From positions 260,501 to 324,500 of the forward strand of contig NZ_QJJK01000001.1 of NCBI RefSeq assembly GCF_003201475.1: a DNA stretch of 64,000 bases. The letters run 5' to 3'. The first letter of the stretch is position 1. Each line of letters begins with the position of its first letter. Below the pieces are notes generated by a model that saw nothing but the letters and a program-made list of their open reading frames with translations, was not told the origin of the DNA and searched no databases. The stretch comes from Chelatococcus asaccharovorans. GTDB lineage: Bacteria; Pseudomonadota; Alphaproteobacteria; Rhizobiales; Beijerinckiaceae. This document shows, piece by piece, positions 44,672 to 54,025 of the stretch. The translations under genes were made by a program, and so were the position numbers.

Positions 44672-45931
44672 ATGTCGGCACTTCTTCTCCTGACCCTTGT
44701 CCTGGGCCTGCTGGCGCTGCGCCAGAACATCATCGTGGTGCTGTTGGCGGCCGCTGGCTACGTCCACTTCGTCTGGGGCGACGGCAACCTCGAATACCTG
44801 GCCGAAGACCTCTGGATTAGCCTCGACAATGCGCTGCTGCTGGCGATCCCGATGTTCCTGCTGGCTGGCAACATCATGACGCGCGGGTCCATTGCGCGGC
44901 GGTTGATCGACCTTGCCATCGCTGTAACCCGGCCCATCCCCGGCGGGCTGGCCGTCGCGACCATTCTAAGCTGCGCCATCTTCGCCGCCATCTCGGGCTC
45001 CTCTCCGGTGACGCTGCTGGCGGTGGGCACCATCCTCTATCCGGCGTTGATCGAGAACGGTTACGGAAAGCGCTTTGCCCTTGGCGCGCTGACCTCGGGC
45101 GGGACGCTGGGCATCATCATCCCGCCCTCGATCCCGCTGATTCTCTACGGCGTCGTGACAGAGACCTCGATTTCCGATCTCTTCGTCGCCGGCATCGTGC
45201 CAGGCATTCTGATCGCCTCGGTTCTCGCGCTTTATTCTTGGTGGACTAACCGCCATCTTCCCGCGCAGAACTTCGACATCTCCGAATTCGCCGGCGCGCT
45301 GCGCAAGGGCGCCTGGGCCATGCTGCTGCCGGTAATCCTGCTGGGCGGGATCTATACCGGCTACTTCTCGGCGACAGAGGCGGCCGCTGTCGCACTGTTC
45401 TACGCGCTCTTCGTGGAGATCGTCATTCACCGCGAACTGAAGCCTATCGACTTCTTCGACACTGCAGTCGATACCGCGAAGCTCCTCGGGATGCTCTTTC
45501 CCATCGTCGCCGTGGCGTTGAGCCTCAAGACCATTCTCACCATTGAGGAAATCCCCGACCAGCTCGCGCTCTGGATCTCGACCATCGCGACCAGCAAGAT
45601 CGTCTTCCTGCTGATGGTTACAGTCTTCCTTCTGATCGTCGGCTGCATGTTCGACGTGATCTCGGCCATCCTGATCCTCGCGCCGCTGTTACTGATCCCG
45701 GCGATGGGCTACGGCATCAACCCGGTGCATTTCGGGATCATCATGGTGATCAACCTCGAAATCGGCTTCCTGACGCCACCGGTCGGTCTGAATCTCATCG
45801 TCGCGATGACCGCCTTCCGCGAAAGTTTCGGCGAGATCTGCCGCGCGGTTCTGCCCTTCATCGTCCTGATCCTGGGCGTGCTGCTGCTTGTCACCTTCGT
45901 GCCGCAGACAGCGCTTTTCTTTCTGAAATGA
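44672..45931 (+). CDS. dctM: TRAP transporter large permease (DctM)
   Basis: A 419-aa polytopic protein with about 12 hydrophobic segments. Signature parts are AIPMFLLAGNIMTRGSIARR, AISGSSPVTLLAVGTILYPA, GTLGIIIPPSIPLILYGVVT and IGFLTPPVGLNLIVAMTAF, all typical of DctM. It is the transport channel of the TRAP system. Its stop is 81 nt before the TetR gene. Confidence 0.95.
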   Translation: MSALLLLTLVLGLLALRQNIIVVLLAAAGYVHFVWGDGNLEYLAEDLWISLDNALLLAIPMFLLAGNIMTRGSIARRLIDLAIAVTRPIPGGLAVATILSCAIFAAISGSSPVTLLAVGTILYPALIENGYGKRFALGALTSGGTLGIIIPPSIPLILYGVVTETSISDLFVAGIVPGILIASVLALYSWWTNRHLPAQNFDISEFAGALRKGAWAMLLPVILLGGIYTGYFSATEAAAVALFYALFVEIVIHRELKPIDFFDTAVDTAKLLGMLFPIVAVALSLKTILTIEEIPDQLALWISTIATSKIVFLLMVTVFLLIVGCMFDVISAILILAPLLLIPAMGYGINPVHFGIIMVINLEIGFLTPPVGLNLIVAMTAFRESFGEICRAVLPFIVLILGVLLLVTFVPQTALFFLK

Positions 45932-46011
45932 GCAGGGCAAATTCGACAGAACTGGCAGATGCGTCGGGTGCGCACCGTTACACTCCTGCACGAAAACGAT
46001 AAGGACAGGAC

Positions 46012-46686
46012 GTGGATTTCGATACGATCCATCTCGAAGACGATATCCAGGGTGTGCACTCGGCTAGGCAGAAGCGGTCCGTCCGCATTCGTGACGCCTA
46101 TATCAAAGCCGGGATACGCTTGCTGAACACCCGACGCTTTTCCGAGATCCGGATATCGGATTTGGCCGAGGATTGCGGCGGTTCGGTAGGCAGTTTCTAC
46201 ACCCGGTTTGAGGACAAGGACGCCTTTTTCCGTGCGCTGCGCGCCGCTGCCATCGGCGCCTGCAACCGGGAAATTCATCGCAGGGTGAACATGGACAGGC
46301 TGTTCGAGATGGCGCCGGCCGAGGCGTTGGACGAGTTGGTCGACCTGATGGCCGACATATTCACCAGCCCCATCCGCGGCGTCCTCCGGGAATCCTTGCT
46401 CCGTATCCTGGAGCCCGATGACCCCTGGGCACCAATGCGCGACTCTGCACGTCTAATCATTCGCAACTACCGCAGGGCCTTGGCGCATGAATTCCCGGCG
46501 TTCGACCCCGAAGAAACCACCGTCCGGCTGTCATTCTGCTTTCAACTAATCGTCGGCACGCTGCAGAACGATCTGGTTAACGACTACCACGTCTTCTCGG
46601 CCAAGGACGAAACGCTTCGGATTGGACTTCGTGAGGCGCTGAAGGCATATATGCGGCTCCCACTGGACGAAGCAGGCAACGGTTGA
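46012..46686 (+). CDS. TetR/AcrR family transcriptional regulator
   Basis: A 224-aa regulator with a GTG start (MDFDTIHLEDD). The HTH is near residues 45-66 (FSEIRISDLAEDCGGSVGSFYTRF). The C-terminal helical domain presumably senses the TRAP substrate or a derivative. It is the last gene of the plus-strand arm and is a natural candidate for control of both divergent operons. Confidence 0.88.
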   Translation: MDFDTIHLEDDIQGVHSARQKRSVRIRDAYIKAGIRLLNTRRFSEIRISDLAEDCGGSVGSFYTRFEDKDAFFRALRAAAIGACNREIHRRVNMDRLFEMAPAEALDELVDLMADIFTSPIRGVLRESLLRILEPDDPWAPMRDSARLIIRNYRRALAHEFPAFDPEETTVRLSFCFQLIVGTLQNDLVNDYHVFSAKDETLRIGLREALKAYMRLPLDEAGNG

Positions 46687-46901
46687 ACGCGGGCGGGATC
46701 AGGAGGCGATCAAGACGCACAGGCGGGCCATGCACAAAATGCTCGTAATGATATTCGCCAGCGATCGGGCTGCGATCGCGTGGGACAGCGAGCCGAAACG
46801 CTCGTGCAGACAGGGGGGGCGGTAGCCCCGTAGTCTTCTGCTTTATCGGGCGGGAAGAACCTGCCGCCAATCAAAGAACTACTCCGGAAGGAAGAAACCC
46901 T

Positions 46902-48044
46902 ATGCAGATCCGCCGCGCCGTCGCCGTCGCCCTTCCCCTCTTGCTCGCTCCGGCCAGCGTCATGGCGCAGGAACAAGGCCAGGTAGCGATGACCCCCTGG
47001 AAGACCATTGAGCCGGGTGGCGAAACCTCCTGCGCGACAGGGACGCCTTATGCTTTCCATGTGAAGCCGGGCGAAGGCGCGGACGCCGCAAAGCTCATGA
47101 TCTTTCTCAGTGGCGGTGGCGCCTGCTGGACGGGCGAGCAATGCGACCCCAGCTCGGCGGTTTACATTCCCTTCGCGCGTCCTCAGCCAAACGAACCGCG
47201 CTGGCGGAGCGAATACATGGGTCGCCTTGGACTCTCTGAACGGGTTGATCCAAACGACCCGCGCGGCTGGCGGGGCGTCTTCGACCTCGGCAACCCGGAA
47301 AACCCGGTTGCCAAATGGACGCAGGTCTATGCCTCCTATTGCACGGGCGACGTATACCTCGGCAATCGCGATGTGACCTACAAGACGGCGGACGGCCGGG
47401 AGGTGGCGGTGCGCCACCGGGGCCGTGCAAATGTGGAATCGGTGCTCAGTTGGGTCTATCAGAACGTGAAGAAGCCCGAGCGCATCGTCGTCGCCGGGTC
47501 GAGCGCGGGCGCCATTGCCGCGCCGATCTATGCGGCGGAAGTCGCGGATCACTATCCGGACGTCGAGATTGCCGCCGTCGCGGACGGCGCGGGCGGCTAT
47601 CGGTCCCCGAAGATTGCGGATTTGATCCAGAACTGGGGCTTCTGGGATGGCGCGCCCGAATGGACGGGCGGCGTCGATCGCGAGAGCGCGACGTTCGAAG
47701 ACCTCGGCCGCGCGGCGGTGAGACACGCGCCGCGCCTGCGCGTCGTCGAACTCGACACCGCCTATGACCAGGCGCAGGAAAGGTTCCAGAAGGCCTTCGG
47801 CACTCCTTCCAGGCTCTACCCGCTGCTGCTGCAGAACCGTGCGGAACAGGCCAAAGCGATCCCTGGCTTCGCGGGCTATACGAGCCGGGGCAAGGCGCAC
47901 ACGCTGCTCGTTTTCGACCGTTTCTACACCTATGAAGAGGAAGGCGTCCGCGCGGTGGACTGGTTCCGCGACGTGGCGGAAGGCCGCGAGGTCAAAAGCG
48001 TCACTTGCGGTGAACCGGAGTCCTGCGCGAAGGAACCGGAATAG
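46902..48044 (+). CDS. Pectinacetylesterase/Notum-like alpha/beta hydrolase
   Basis: A 380-aa exported hydrolase. The signal peptide is near residues 1-22 (VAVALPLLLAPASVMAQ). The oxyanion region is FLSGGGACWTGEQC, the nucleophile Ser lies in VAGSSAGAIAAPIYA, and conserved cysteines occur in the TSCATGTPYAFHV and SYCTGDVYLGN parts. These are characteristic of the pectinacetylesterase family, whose bacterial members remove acetyl or fatty-acyl groups. A clear AAGGAAG site precedes the ATG. It stands alone with no obvious operon partner. Confidence 0.85.
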   Translation: MQIRRAVAVALPLLLAPASVMAQEQGQVAMTPWKTIEPGGETSCATGTPYAFHVKPGEGADAAKLMIFLSGGGACWTGEQCDPSSAVYIPFARPQPNEPRWRSEYMGRLGLSERVDPNDPRGWRGVFDLGNPENPVAKWTQVYASYCTGDVYLGNRDVTYKTADGREVAVRHRGRANVESVLSWVYQNVKKPERIVVAGSSAGAIAAPIYAAEVADHYPDVEIAAVADGAGGYRSPKIADLIQNWGFWDGAPEWTGGVDRESATFEDLGRAAVRHAPRLRVVELDTAYDQAQERFQKAFGTPSRLYPLLLQNRAEQAKAIPGFAGYTSRGKAHTLLVFDRFYTYEEEGVRAVDWFRDVAEGREVKSVTCGEPESCAKEPE

Positions 48045-48459
48045 GATTCTTCCGGTTCGGACAAGACTGTAACTCTGGTCACATTTCTGCCGCGGCGCCC
48101 GGCTGGCTTCCCGCAAAACAGATGCGTCACGGGTGGTTATTACACGTGACCCTGCACTGCCTGGAAGCCGGTCGACCTTACCAATCCAATCCACTGCGCA
48201 GTGATGCGAAGCAATATGGCAAGCGCCAGATTCCTTCACTATCTCTCGATCTTCAATGGTCTGAAATGGGGCCGATCGCTGACTGGCCGTTATTAGTGGC
48301 GTGTAACAAAAAGCTGCCGTTGAAGTGGCCGTAATTGCTCAATCGGAGCTTCGACCTCATTCCGCCGGTTGCGTTTTTGGCCCAGTTTCAATTCGCTTAA
48401 TTATCAATATTTGAAGAATTTGCGCACGTATTCTTGCGCGAGTCGAGTCACCTAGCTAA
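48045..48459. other. Intergenic region without recognised gene
   Basis: About 415 nt. A 9-bp perfect inverted repeat (48033-48041/48050-48058) overlaps the end of the upstream hydrolase and may form a weak terminator. Apart from that I see no gene, RNA or repeat here. Confidence 0.45.
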
Positions 48460-49194
48460 TCACCGAGGCTTGCCGACGAGGCTGCCTGCCCAGATGTCCA
48501 CGGACTCATTTTCGCATCTTGCATCGATTTCAATGCCAGCTTCCTCACAGAGTACGATGCCGGCCGCGACGTCCCAGGGTTTGGCCGAGCGTTCGACATA
48601 GCCAAGCATCCGCCCGGAAGCGACCATCGCCAGGGAGGTTGCGCAACTGCCGAGACAGACGACCGAAAGACCGCTTGCCTCTAGTGCCTGCTCGAGCCGG
48701 AAACGGTCGTCGCCTGCCCACCGGCCATTTCGGCCAACCCCCATGAGACCGCATTCAGCCGAAGTCAAACCCAGTGCCGCGTCGATCGTCGATCTCAATC
48801 CCAGGGTCTTGGCGGCGGAGAGGACCTCGTCCAGCGCCGGAAGCGCAATGACGCCGACAACCGGCTCGCCATTGCGAACAAATGCCAGGGAAACTCCCCA
48901 CAACGGCAGACCGTTCAAGAAATTGGTTGTTCCGTCTATCGGATCGATGAGCCAGTAATCACCGGTGGCGTGACCGCCAAACTCCTCACCGATCAGCGGT
49001 TCGTCAGGGTAATGCTTTGCCAACAGTTCGATGGCCGTTGTTTCAACCTGACGATCTGCCTCAGATACGAAATCCCGCGGCCCCTTGAAGTCGACCGCCA
49101 GGTCCTTTGTTGCACGGAAGTGGCCAAGGGCCACCTCCGCGCAGGCGGCGACGATTTGCTCAGCATGTCCTAATCGTTGCTGAAAGTCAGTCAT
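48460..49194 (-). CDS. Inositol monophosphatase family protein
   Basis: A 244-aa Mg-dependent phosphatase. Metal-binding motifs GEEFGG, YWLIDPIDGTTNFLNG and SAKPWDVAAGIVLCEEAG are all present. The family dephosphorylates inositol-1-phosphate, histidinol-phosphate, sugar bisphosphates and related esters. Its start overlaps the stop of the isomerase-like gene by 4 nt. As last gene of the importer operon it suggests that a phosphorylated ligand is taken in and dephosphorylated (inference). Confidence 0.92.
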   Translation of the reverse strand: MTDFQQRLGHAEQIVAACAEVALGHFRATKDLAVDFKGPRDFVSEADRQVETTAIELLAKHYPDEPLIGEEFGGHATGDYWLIDPIDGTTNFLNGLPLWGVSLAFVRNGEPVVGVIALPALDEVLSAAKTLGLRSTIDAALGLTSAECGLMGVGRNGRWAGDDRFRLEQALEASGLSVVCLGSCATSLAMVASGRMLGYVERSAKPWDVAAGIVLCEEAGIEIDARCENESVDIWAGSLVGKPR

Positions 49195-50111
49195 TCTGCC
49201 ACCATCCGAGAGTTTGAAAGGCGAGCGTCGAGCACCATATCGGTAAGACGCACGGCAGCCTTCATAGCGCGTTCGTAGAACGGAAATTCCTTGAGGCTGT
49301 AGCGATCGAATGGCGTCTCGAAATTCAATGGCAGTTCGTAAGGAGAATCCGCGATCAGGCTCATCATCTTTGCCCAGTCAATGACACCGTCGAATGGCAG
49401 CAGATGATCATCCTTTGCTCCCCTGTTGTCGTGCAGATGGGTGGCGATCAGGCGGGAGCGGAAACGCTCGAGCAACGTGAAGCCGTCGGGATCGATGACA
49501 CGGGCATGGCCTGAATCAAAGCACAGGCCCATGAATTCCGGCTCATAGCGGGTAAACAGACGCTCAAAGAGATCAACGAACTGGTCGATGCCGCCGCCAA
49601 AGATGTTTTCGACTGCAATGGCAACTTTCTTTTCCAGGCAGTAGGGCCGAATAGCATCAAGGGACTCGAAGAGATAACCGTAAAACTCTTCGTTTGCCCC
49701 ACGACCGCTGGAATCGAACGAGTCGATGTCGATGTGAAGGACCATATTCGGTGCGTTCATCATGGCGGCCAGATCGACGCGGTTGGCCAAGAGGTCAATG
49801 CCTGCTTCGCGCTGCCATTTGTGCGGCGAGGCGATATCCTTGCGCATTTCCATCGCCGGGCCGTAGCCCCATTCGGTTCTGGCATTGCGGCCATTCGCGG
49901 CGTGAATGGTGTATGTCTTTAAGCCTGCGTCGGCAACGATCTTGGCGATGAAGCGCATTTCCGACGGTGCATACACATAGGACCACCCAGAGTCCGGGTT
50001 CCAGTTGATATGGGTGAAGCCCGCTTCCTTGATGAGCTGAAGGCTCTTGCGAACACCCTCATCATACCAGCGGTCGCCGTGATCGGGATGCCATACAGTC
50101 ATGCAGTACAT
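49191..50111 (-). CDS. Sugar phosphate isomerase/epimerase family TIM barrel
   Basis: A 306-aa protein of the AP-endonuclease-2 barrel family. Metal-site pieces visible are VAIEVNIFGG-like VAVENIFGGG, LCFDSGHA, and HLHDNRGAKDDHLLPFDG. The ATG at 50111 (MYCMTVWHPDHGD) follows an AAGGAGACAAG site. A longer upstream frame is out of the gene. It probably isomerises or epimerises the imported sugar before or after phosphatase action. Confidence 0.9.
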   Translation of the reverse strand: MYCMTVWHPDHGDRWYDEGVRKSLQLIKEAGFTHINWNPDSGWSYVYAPSEMRFIAKIVADAGLKTYTIHAANGRNARTEWGYGPAMEMRKDIASPHKWQREAGIDLLANRVDLAAMMNAPNMVLHIDIDSFDSSGRGANEEFYGYLFESLDAIRPYCLEKKVAIAVENIFGGGIDQFVDLFERLFTRYEPEFMGLCFDSGHARVIDPDGFTLLERFRSRLIATHLHDNRGAKDDHLLPFDGVIDWAKMMSLIADSPYELPLNFETPFDRYSLKEFPFYERAMKAAVRLTDMVLDARLSNSRMVAE

Positions 50112-50142
50112 AGCTTGTCTCCTTGAAATTGGGATGGGAGGG

Positions 50143-51840
50143 TCAGGTCCGGCCCGCGCGCCCGGAACTAAGGCGGCTGGAGGCAAGAATGACGATGAGT
50201 GAAAAGGTGAGGAGCAGGACAACGTAGACCATCGAAATGGCAATCTGGTCCGGTCCATCAGCGCGAGCCGCATTCTGAAGCGCGACGCCGAGCGGCGTGT
50301 TGTTGATGTTGTAGAGAAATACCGAGAGCGTATACTCCGACAAGAGTTCGTTGAAGGATATTGCCGCCACCAATGCTATGACCGGGGCGAGCAGCGGCGC
50401 GGTCAAGCGGGTGAAGCGATACATCCCGGAAGCGCCAAGCGAGCGGCCCGCGTCGTCGATGTTCGGGTCGATCCCGGCCAGCGCCGCGCCAAGCATTCGC
50501 ACCATCATCGGAATGATGACGATCACATAGGCGATCGGCAGGAGCCAATAGGTTCCGACCAGCGAGGCGCCGAAGATGAGCATGGAGGGTTTGCCATAGG
50601 CCGCGATGAGACCCACCGCGAGCATTATCGACGGGAGCACCCAGGGAATGAAGAGCGAGAACTCCAGGCTATCGCTGACGATGCCCTTGGATGCGCGGAT
50701 GCGAAGTGCCGCGAACAGGCTTACGGCCAATGCCGCGCTGACCGCAAGACAGGACAGGACGAGGCTGTTGCCGAGCGGACCGAAAGCGCGCGGATCGGAG
50801 AAAACCGTCATGTAATGCTGGAGCGTGAAGCGTGTCGGAAACGGATCCTGCACGATGCTCTCCGTCGTGGCGAAGGAGAAAGCGACGGTGATCAGGATGG
50901 GAGCCATGTAGATCAGAAACAAAAGATAGGCGATAACATGCACCGCAAGGTTCATGGGACGATTGCGGATTTCTGTTTTTCGCAGGGGGGACTGGCTTTT
51001 CGAGGTCGATATTGCTCTACCGCGCCGCTCGATACGTTTCATCCAGAGGAAGACCATCAGTGAGATCGCGCCGAGGAGCAGGGACAGGAGGGCGGCCATG
51101 TCGGTACGGCCGAGACTCACCAGGGACTGGATCATCGAACTGAGCATGTAGAAGTCGCGTCCGCCCAGCATGGAGGGTGCGGCAAAGGAGTTGAGCGCGC
51201 CGAGCAGGACCAGGAGGCTCGTTGCCAGCAGGACCGGCGCCAGCATCGGCAGGACGATCTTGAGGAAGGCGCGGGCGGGCGACACGCCGAGGCTCTGGGC
51301 CGCCTCGACGATGGAAAAGTCGATCTGCCGCAGCCCGGCCCGCACGAACAGGATGTGGTAGCCGGTCATCGTGAAGGTGTGGACGAAAATGACGGCGAAG
51401 GCGCCGGTGAACCAATTGGGGTTCATGTCCGGGAAAATTGTCAGCAGCACTTTCGTGAGAAAGCCATGCGACGAATAGACGAAATTGTACCCGGAGACCG
51501 CTGCGACGCTGGAGAAGACCAGCGGCGTGGAAAAGGCGAGCAGCAGCAGCGGGGCCAGCCTCACCTTGAAAAATTCCAGGACCGCAACCTGAAATAGGCC
51601 GACGACATTGACGGTGACGACCGTCACTATCGCAACCAGGATCGTGCTCCAGATGCTGCGGGTCACGCGGGGCGATCCAGTCAGGCGTTCGATTGCACCC
51701 GCCGAAAACTGTCCATTCGGAAAGAATGCGTCCAGCAGGACGTAGACCACGGGATAGAAGAGAAACGCGATGACCATCCAGCCGATGGCCAGCAGGGCAA
51801 TGAGGCGGGCGATTTTCCCAACGCAGAGGGTGGACGACAT
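50143..51840 (-). CDS. Fused double-domain ABC permease (FbpB/AfuB type)
   Basis: A 565-aa membrane protein with two consecutive permease domains, each with about six helices and its own ATPase-docking loop: EAAQSLGVSPARAFLKIVLP in the first half and GIDPNIDDAGRSLGASGMYR in the second. The arrangement is typical of iron, thiamine, phosphonate and hexose-phosphate importers. MSSTLCVGKIARL at 51840 was chosen as start, 2 nt after the ATPase stop. Confidence 0.92.
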   Translation of the reverse strand: MSSTLCVGKIARLIALLAIGWMVIAFLFYPVVYVLLDAFFPNGQFSAGAIERLTGSPRVTRSIWSTILVAIVTVVTVNVVGLFQVAVLEFFKVRLAPLLLLAFSTPLVFSSVAAVSGYNFVYSSHGFLTKVLLTIFPDMNPNWFTGAFAVIFVHTFTMTGYHILFVRAGLRQIDFSIVEAAQSLGVSPARAFLKIVLPMLAPVLLATSLLVLLGALNSFAAPSMLGGRDFYMLSSMIQSLVSLGRTDMAALLSLLLGAISLMVFLWMKRIERRGRAISTSKSQSPLRKTEIRNRPMNLAVHVIAYLLFLIYMAPILITVAFSFATTESIVQDPFPTRFTLQHYMTVFSDPRAFGPLGNSLVLSCLAVSAALAVSLFAALRIRASKGIVSDSLEFSLFIPWVLPSIMLAVGLIAAYGKPSMLIFGASLVGTYWLLPIAYVIVIIPMMVRMLGAALAGIDPNIDDAGRSLGASGMYRFTRLTAPLLAPVIALVAAISFNELLSEYTLSVFLYNINNTPLGVALQNAARADGPDQIAISMVYVVLLLTFSLIVILASSRLSSGRAGRT

Positions 51841-51842
51841 CG

Positions 51843-52841
51843 TTATGCCCTCCCTGCGGGACGCAGCAGTGCGTGATGGGGAAAGCAAACGACGTGCTGG
51901 CTGCCGACGGTTAGCTTTTCCGCGGCGCCCGACCTGATCAGGTCAAAATGGCCATCGACCGCCTGCATTCGGTAGCGGATCAAGTTGCCGAGGAAGACGG
52001 TGTCGGCGACGGTTGCCGTGATGCGATAGGTATTGGGGGCTCCATCGTCGATGGACATATATTCAGGCCGGACGAAGGCTGGTCCATCGCCGCCGTCAGC
52101 ACGGATTTCGCCGAGCATCGCCGGTGTCAGACGATTGGCCTCGCCGATGAAGTGGCAGACGAATTCGGTTTCTGGCCGGTTATAAATCGCCTCGGGTGTG
52201 CCGATCTGCTCGACCTCGCCTTTGTTCAGGACCGCGATACGGTCCGACAGCGACAGGGCTTCTTCCTGATCGTGCGTCACATAGATCGTGGTGAAGCCGA
52301 GCTGCCGTTGCAAGCGCTTGATCTCGTTGCGCATGGAGACCCTTAGCTTGACATCGAGATTCGACAGCGGTTCATCCATCAGCATGATCCTCGGCCCCAT
52401 GATCAGGGACCGGGCGATGGCGACACGCTGCTGCTGACCGCCTGACAATTCCGCTGGCCGCTTGTTGGCGTGTTCGGAAATCCCGGTACGCTCCAGCATG
52501 TCGGCGACCTGGCCCGCGACCTCGGCCTTGGACGTCCCGCTGGCTCGCAGCCCGAAGGCCACATTCTCCGCAACAGTCAGATGCGGGAACAGGGCATAAT
52601 TCTGGAAGACGATACCGACACCACGCTTCTCGGCCTCAAGACGGGAAATGTCCCGGCCGGCAAGCAGGATGCGCCCCTTGATAACTGGCACGAAGCCGGC
52701 GAGGCACCGCAGGATGGTGGATTTCCCGCAGCCGGACGGCCCGAGAAGGGTGAAGAACTCACCATCCTCGATTGTAATGCTCAGATTGGGGACGGCCAAT
52801 TTGCCGTCGTATGCGATATCGACTTGCTCAAAGCGGATCAC
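51843..52841 (-). CDS. ABC transporter ATP-binding protein (FbpC/AfuC/PotA type)
   Basis: A 332-aa ATPase: Walker A GPSGCGKST near residue 36, signature [15 protein letters not shown], Walker B IMLMDEPLSNLD, then a C-terminal OB-type TOBE domain (residues about 240-332). A GTG start preceded by GGAG at good spacing (MIRFEQVDIAY) is the best start. It energises the fused permease. Confidence 0.92.
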   Translation of the reverse strand: MIRFEQVDIAYDGKLAVPNLSITIEDGEFFTLLGPSGCGKSTILRCLAGFVPVIKGRILLAGRDISRLEAEKRGVGIVFQNYALFPHLTVAENVAFGLRASGTSKAEVAGQVADMLERTGISEHANKRPAELSGGQQQRVAIARSLIMGPRIMLMDEPLSNLDVKLRVSMRNEIKRLQRQLGFTTIYVTHDQEEALSLSDRIAVLNKGEVEQIGTPEAIYNRPETEFVCHFIGEANRLTPAMLGEIRADGGDGPAFVRPEYMSIDDGAPNTYRITATVADTVFLGNLIRYRMQAVDGHFDLIRSGAAEKLTVGSQHVVCFPHHALLRPAGRA

Positions 52842-52859
52842 GGCACGTCTCCGAGGGCA

Positions 52860-52890
52860 GACTGCGGGGCGGAAAGCGCGCCCCACAGTC
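52860..52890 (-). terminator. Intercistronic hairpin between binding protein and ATPase genes
   Basis: A 12-bp GC-rich inverted repeat (52860-52871/52879-52890, one mismatch on DNA that is a G-T pair in RNA) in the 56-nt gap after the binding-protein gene. It probably favours binding-protein message over downstream genes. Confidence 0.5.
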
Positions 52891-52897
52891 TCAATCT

Positions 52898-53905
52898 TCA
52901 CGGCATGATGTTGAGCTGGATGTTTTCCAGCCAGCCGTTCAGCTTGCTGGCCGCGACCGCCCAGTCGATGGGCTGCGGATGAAACTGGGAAACACCGGCG
53001 CGGATCGCTTCGGGCGCTTTGGCCAGCGCTTCTGGATGCGCCGGAGCCTGATTGAACCTGACAGCATACTCCGCCATAAAGGCCGGCGTGCCGAACCATT
53101 CGACGAATTTCTTGGCCTGCTCCAGTTCGTGGGTGCCCTTGATGATGCCGACGGATTCCGCAACTATCGGCGTACCGCCCTCGGTATCGACGAAGCTGAT
53201 GGGGATTTTGTTCTTGGCCGCATTGTTCACGACGCCGCCGTACCACGACAGGATCACCGGCATCTGGCCGCTGGCGACCGTCTTCCAATAATCCGTCCCT
53301 TCAGGAAGAACGCGGGAATTGGCGTAGACCGCCTTCAGTAAATCCCAGCCTTCCTTTGAGATCTCGCCTGTCTTCGGATCGGTGAAACGCCACAGAAGCC
53401 CGGCGAGGATCATCCGTGTGGTCTGCCCATTGATTGCGCCGACAGTAAATTTGTCCTTGTACTCAGGCTTGGCGAGATCCAGCCAAGATTTGGGAACCTG
53501 TATGCCCGTCATGCCATCGGTCTTGTAAGCAAGGACGATTGGCGTTTGCCAGAACATGTGGAAATCACCGTCGGCATCCTTGAAATCCGGGCCGAGCGCT
53601 GCCGCCCATGTCGGGACGAATGTTGCAAACATGCCTTGTGCCTTCAAGGCGTACATGGACGGCTGGGTCAGCCCGAGCACGAGGTCGGCCTGCGGATTGC
53701 TCTTCTCTGCGACGAGACGATCGAAGAGTTCACCGCCGCCGCCGCCCAGGAACTGCACGTCCAGTCCAGCTTCCTTGGCCTTCTGGGCGATGAATGTGCC
53801 GCGTTCGTCCCCGCCTTGCGGGGAATAAATGGTGAGGGGCTTGGCATTCACGACAAATGGGATGGCCACGAGCATGAGAGTGGCGAGCACCGATTTCACC
53901 GACAT
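52898..53905 (-). CDS. Periplasmic binding protein of Fbp/AfuA type
   Basis: A 335-aa exported binding protein. A signal peptide runs to about residue 21 (VLATLMLVAIPFVVNA), then KPLTIYSPQGGDERG, a family-1/iron-type start, and GGGGGELFDRLVAEKSNPQADLV. The residues that ligate iron in FbpA (a pair of adjacent tyrosines) are not evident, which favours an organic ligand. It heads an operon that ends with an isomerase and a phosphatase, so a phosphorylated sugar ligand as in AfuA is plausible. Confidence 0.9.
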   Translation of the reverse strand: MSVKSVLATLMLVAIPFVVNAKPLTIYSPQGGDERGTFIAQKAKEAGLDVQFLGGGGGELFDRLVAEKSNPQADLVLGLTQPSMYALKAQGMFATFVPTWAAALGPDFKDADGDFHMFWQTPIVLAYKTDGMTGIQVPKSWLDLAKPEYKDKFTVGAINGQTTRMILAGLLWRFTDPKTGEISKEGWDLLKAVYANSRVLPEGTDYWKTVASGQMPVILSWYGGVVNNAAKNKIPISFVDTEGGTPIVAESVGIIKGTHELEQAKKFVEWFGTPAFMAEYAVRFNQAPAHPEALAKAPEAIRAGVSQFHPQPIDWAVAASKLNGWLENIQLNIMP

Positions 53906-53952
53906 TGGGAGAACTCCTTCCTAGGCTTGGTTTCTGACCCAGAAAATAGCGT

Positions 53953-53967
53953 GTGTCGATGACACAT
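53953..53967. promoter_or_regulatory. Palindrome TGTGTC-GAT-GACACA, candidate ROK operator
   Basis: A perfect 6+6 inverted repeat in the 120-nt divergent gap between the binding-protein operon and the ROK regulator. A second smaller one (TTAC...GTAA, 53972-53984) follows. Either could be the regulator site. Confidence 0.4.
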
Positions 53968-54025
53968 TTATTACATTGCGTAATTTAATTATCAGCCCTA
54001 GTCTTTCCGGAATTCGGAGGCAGGC

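Noticed and set aside
46699-46815. Short peptide resembling a transposase C-terminus (QEAIKTHRRAMHKMLVMIF)
   Set aside because: Too short and no confident family match; no inverted repeats around it.
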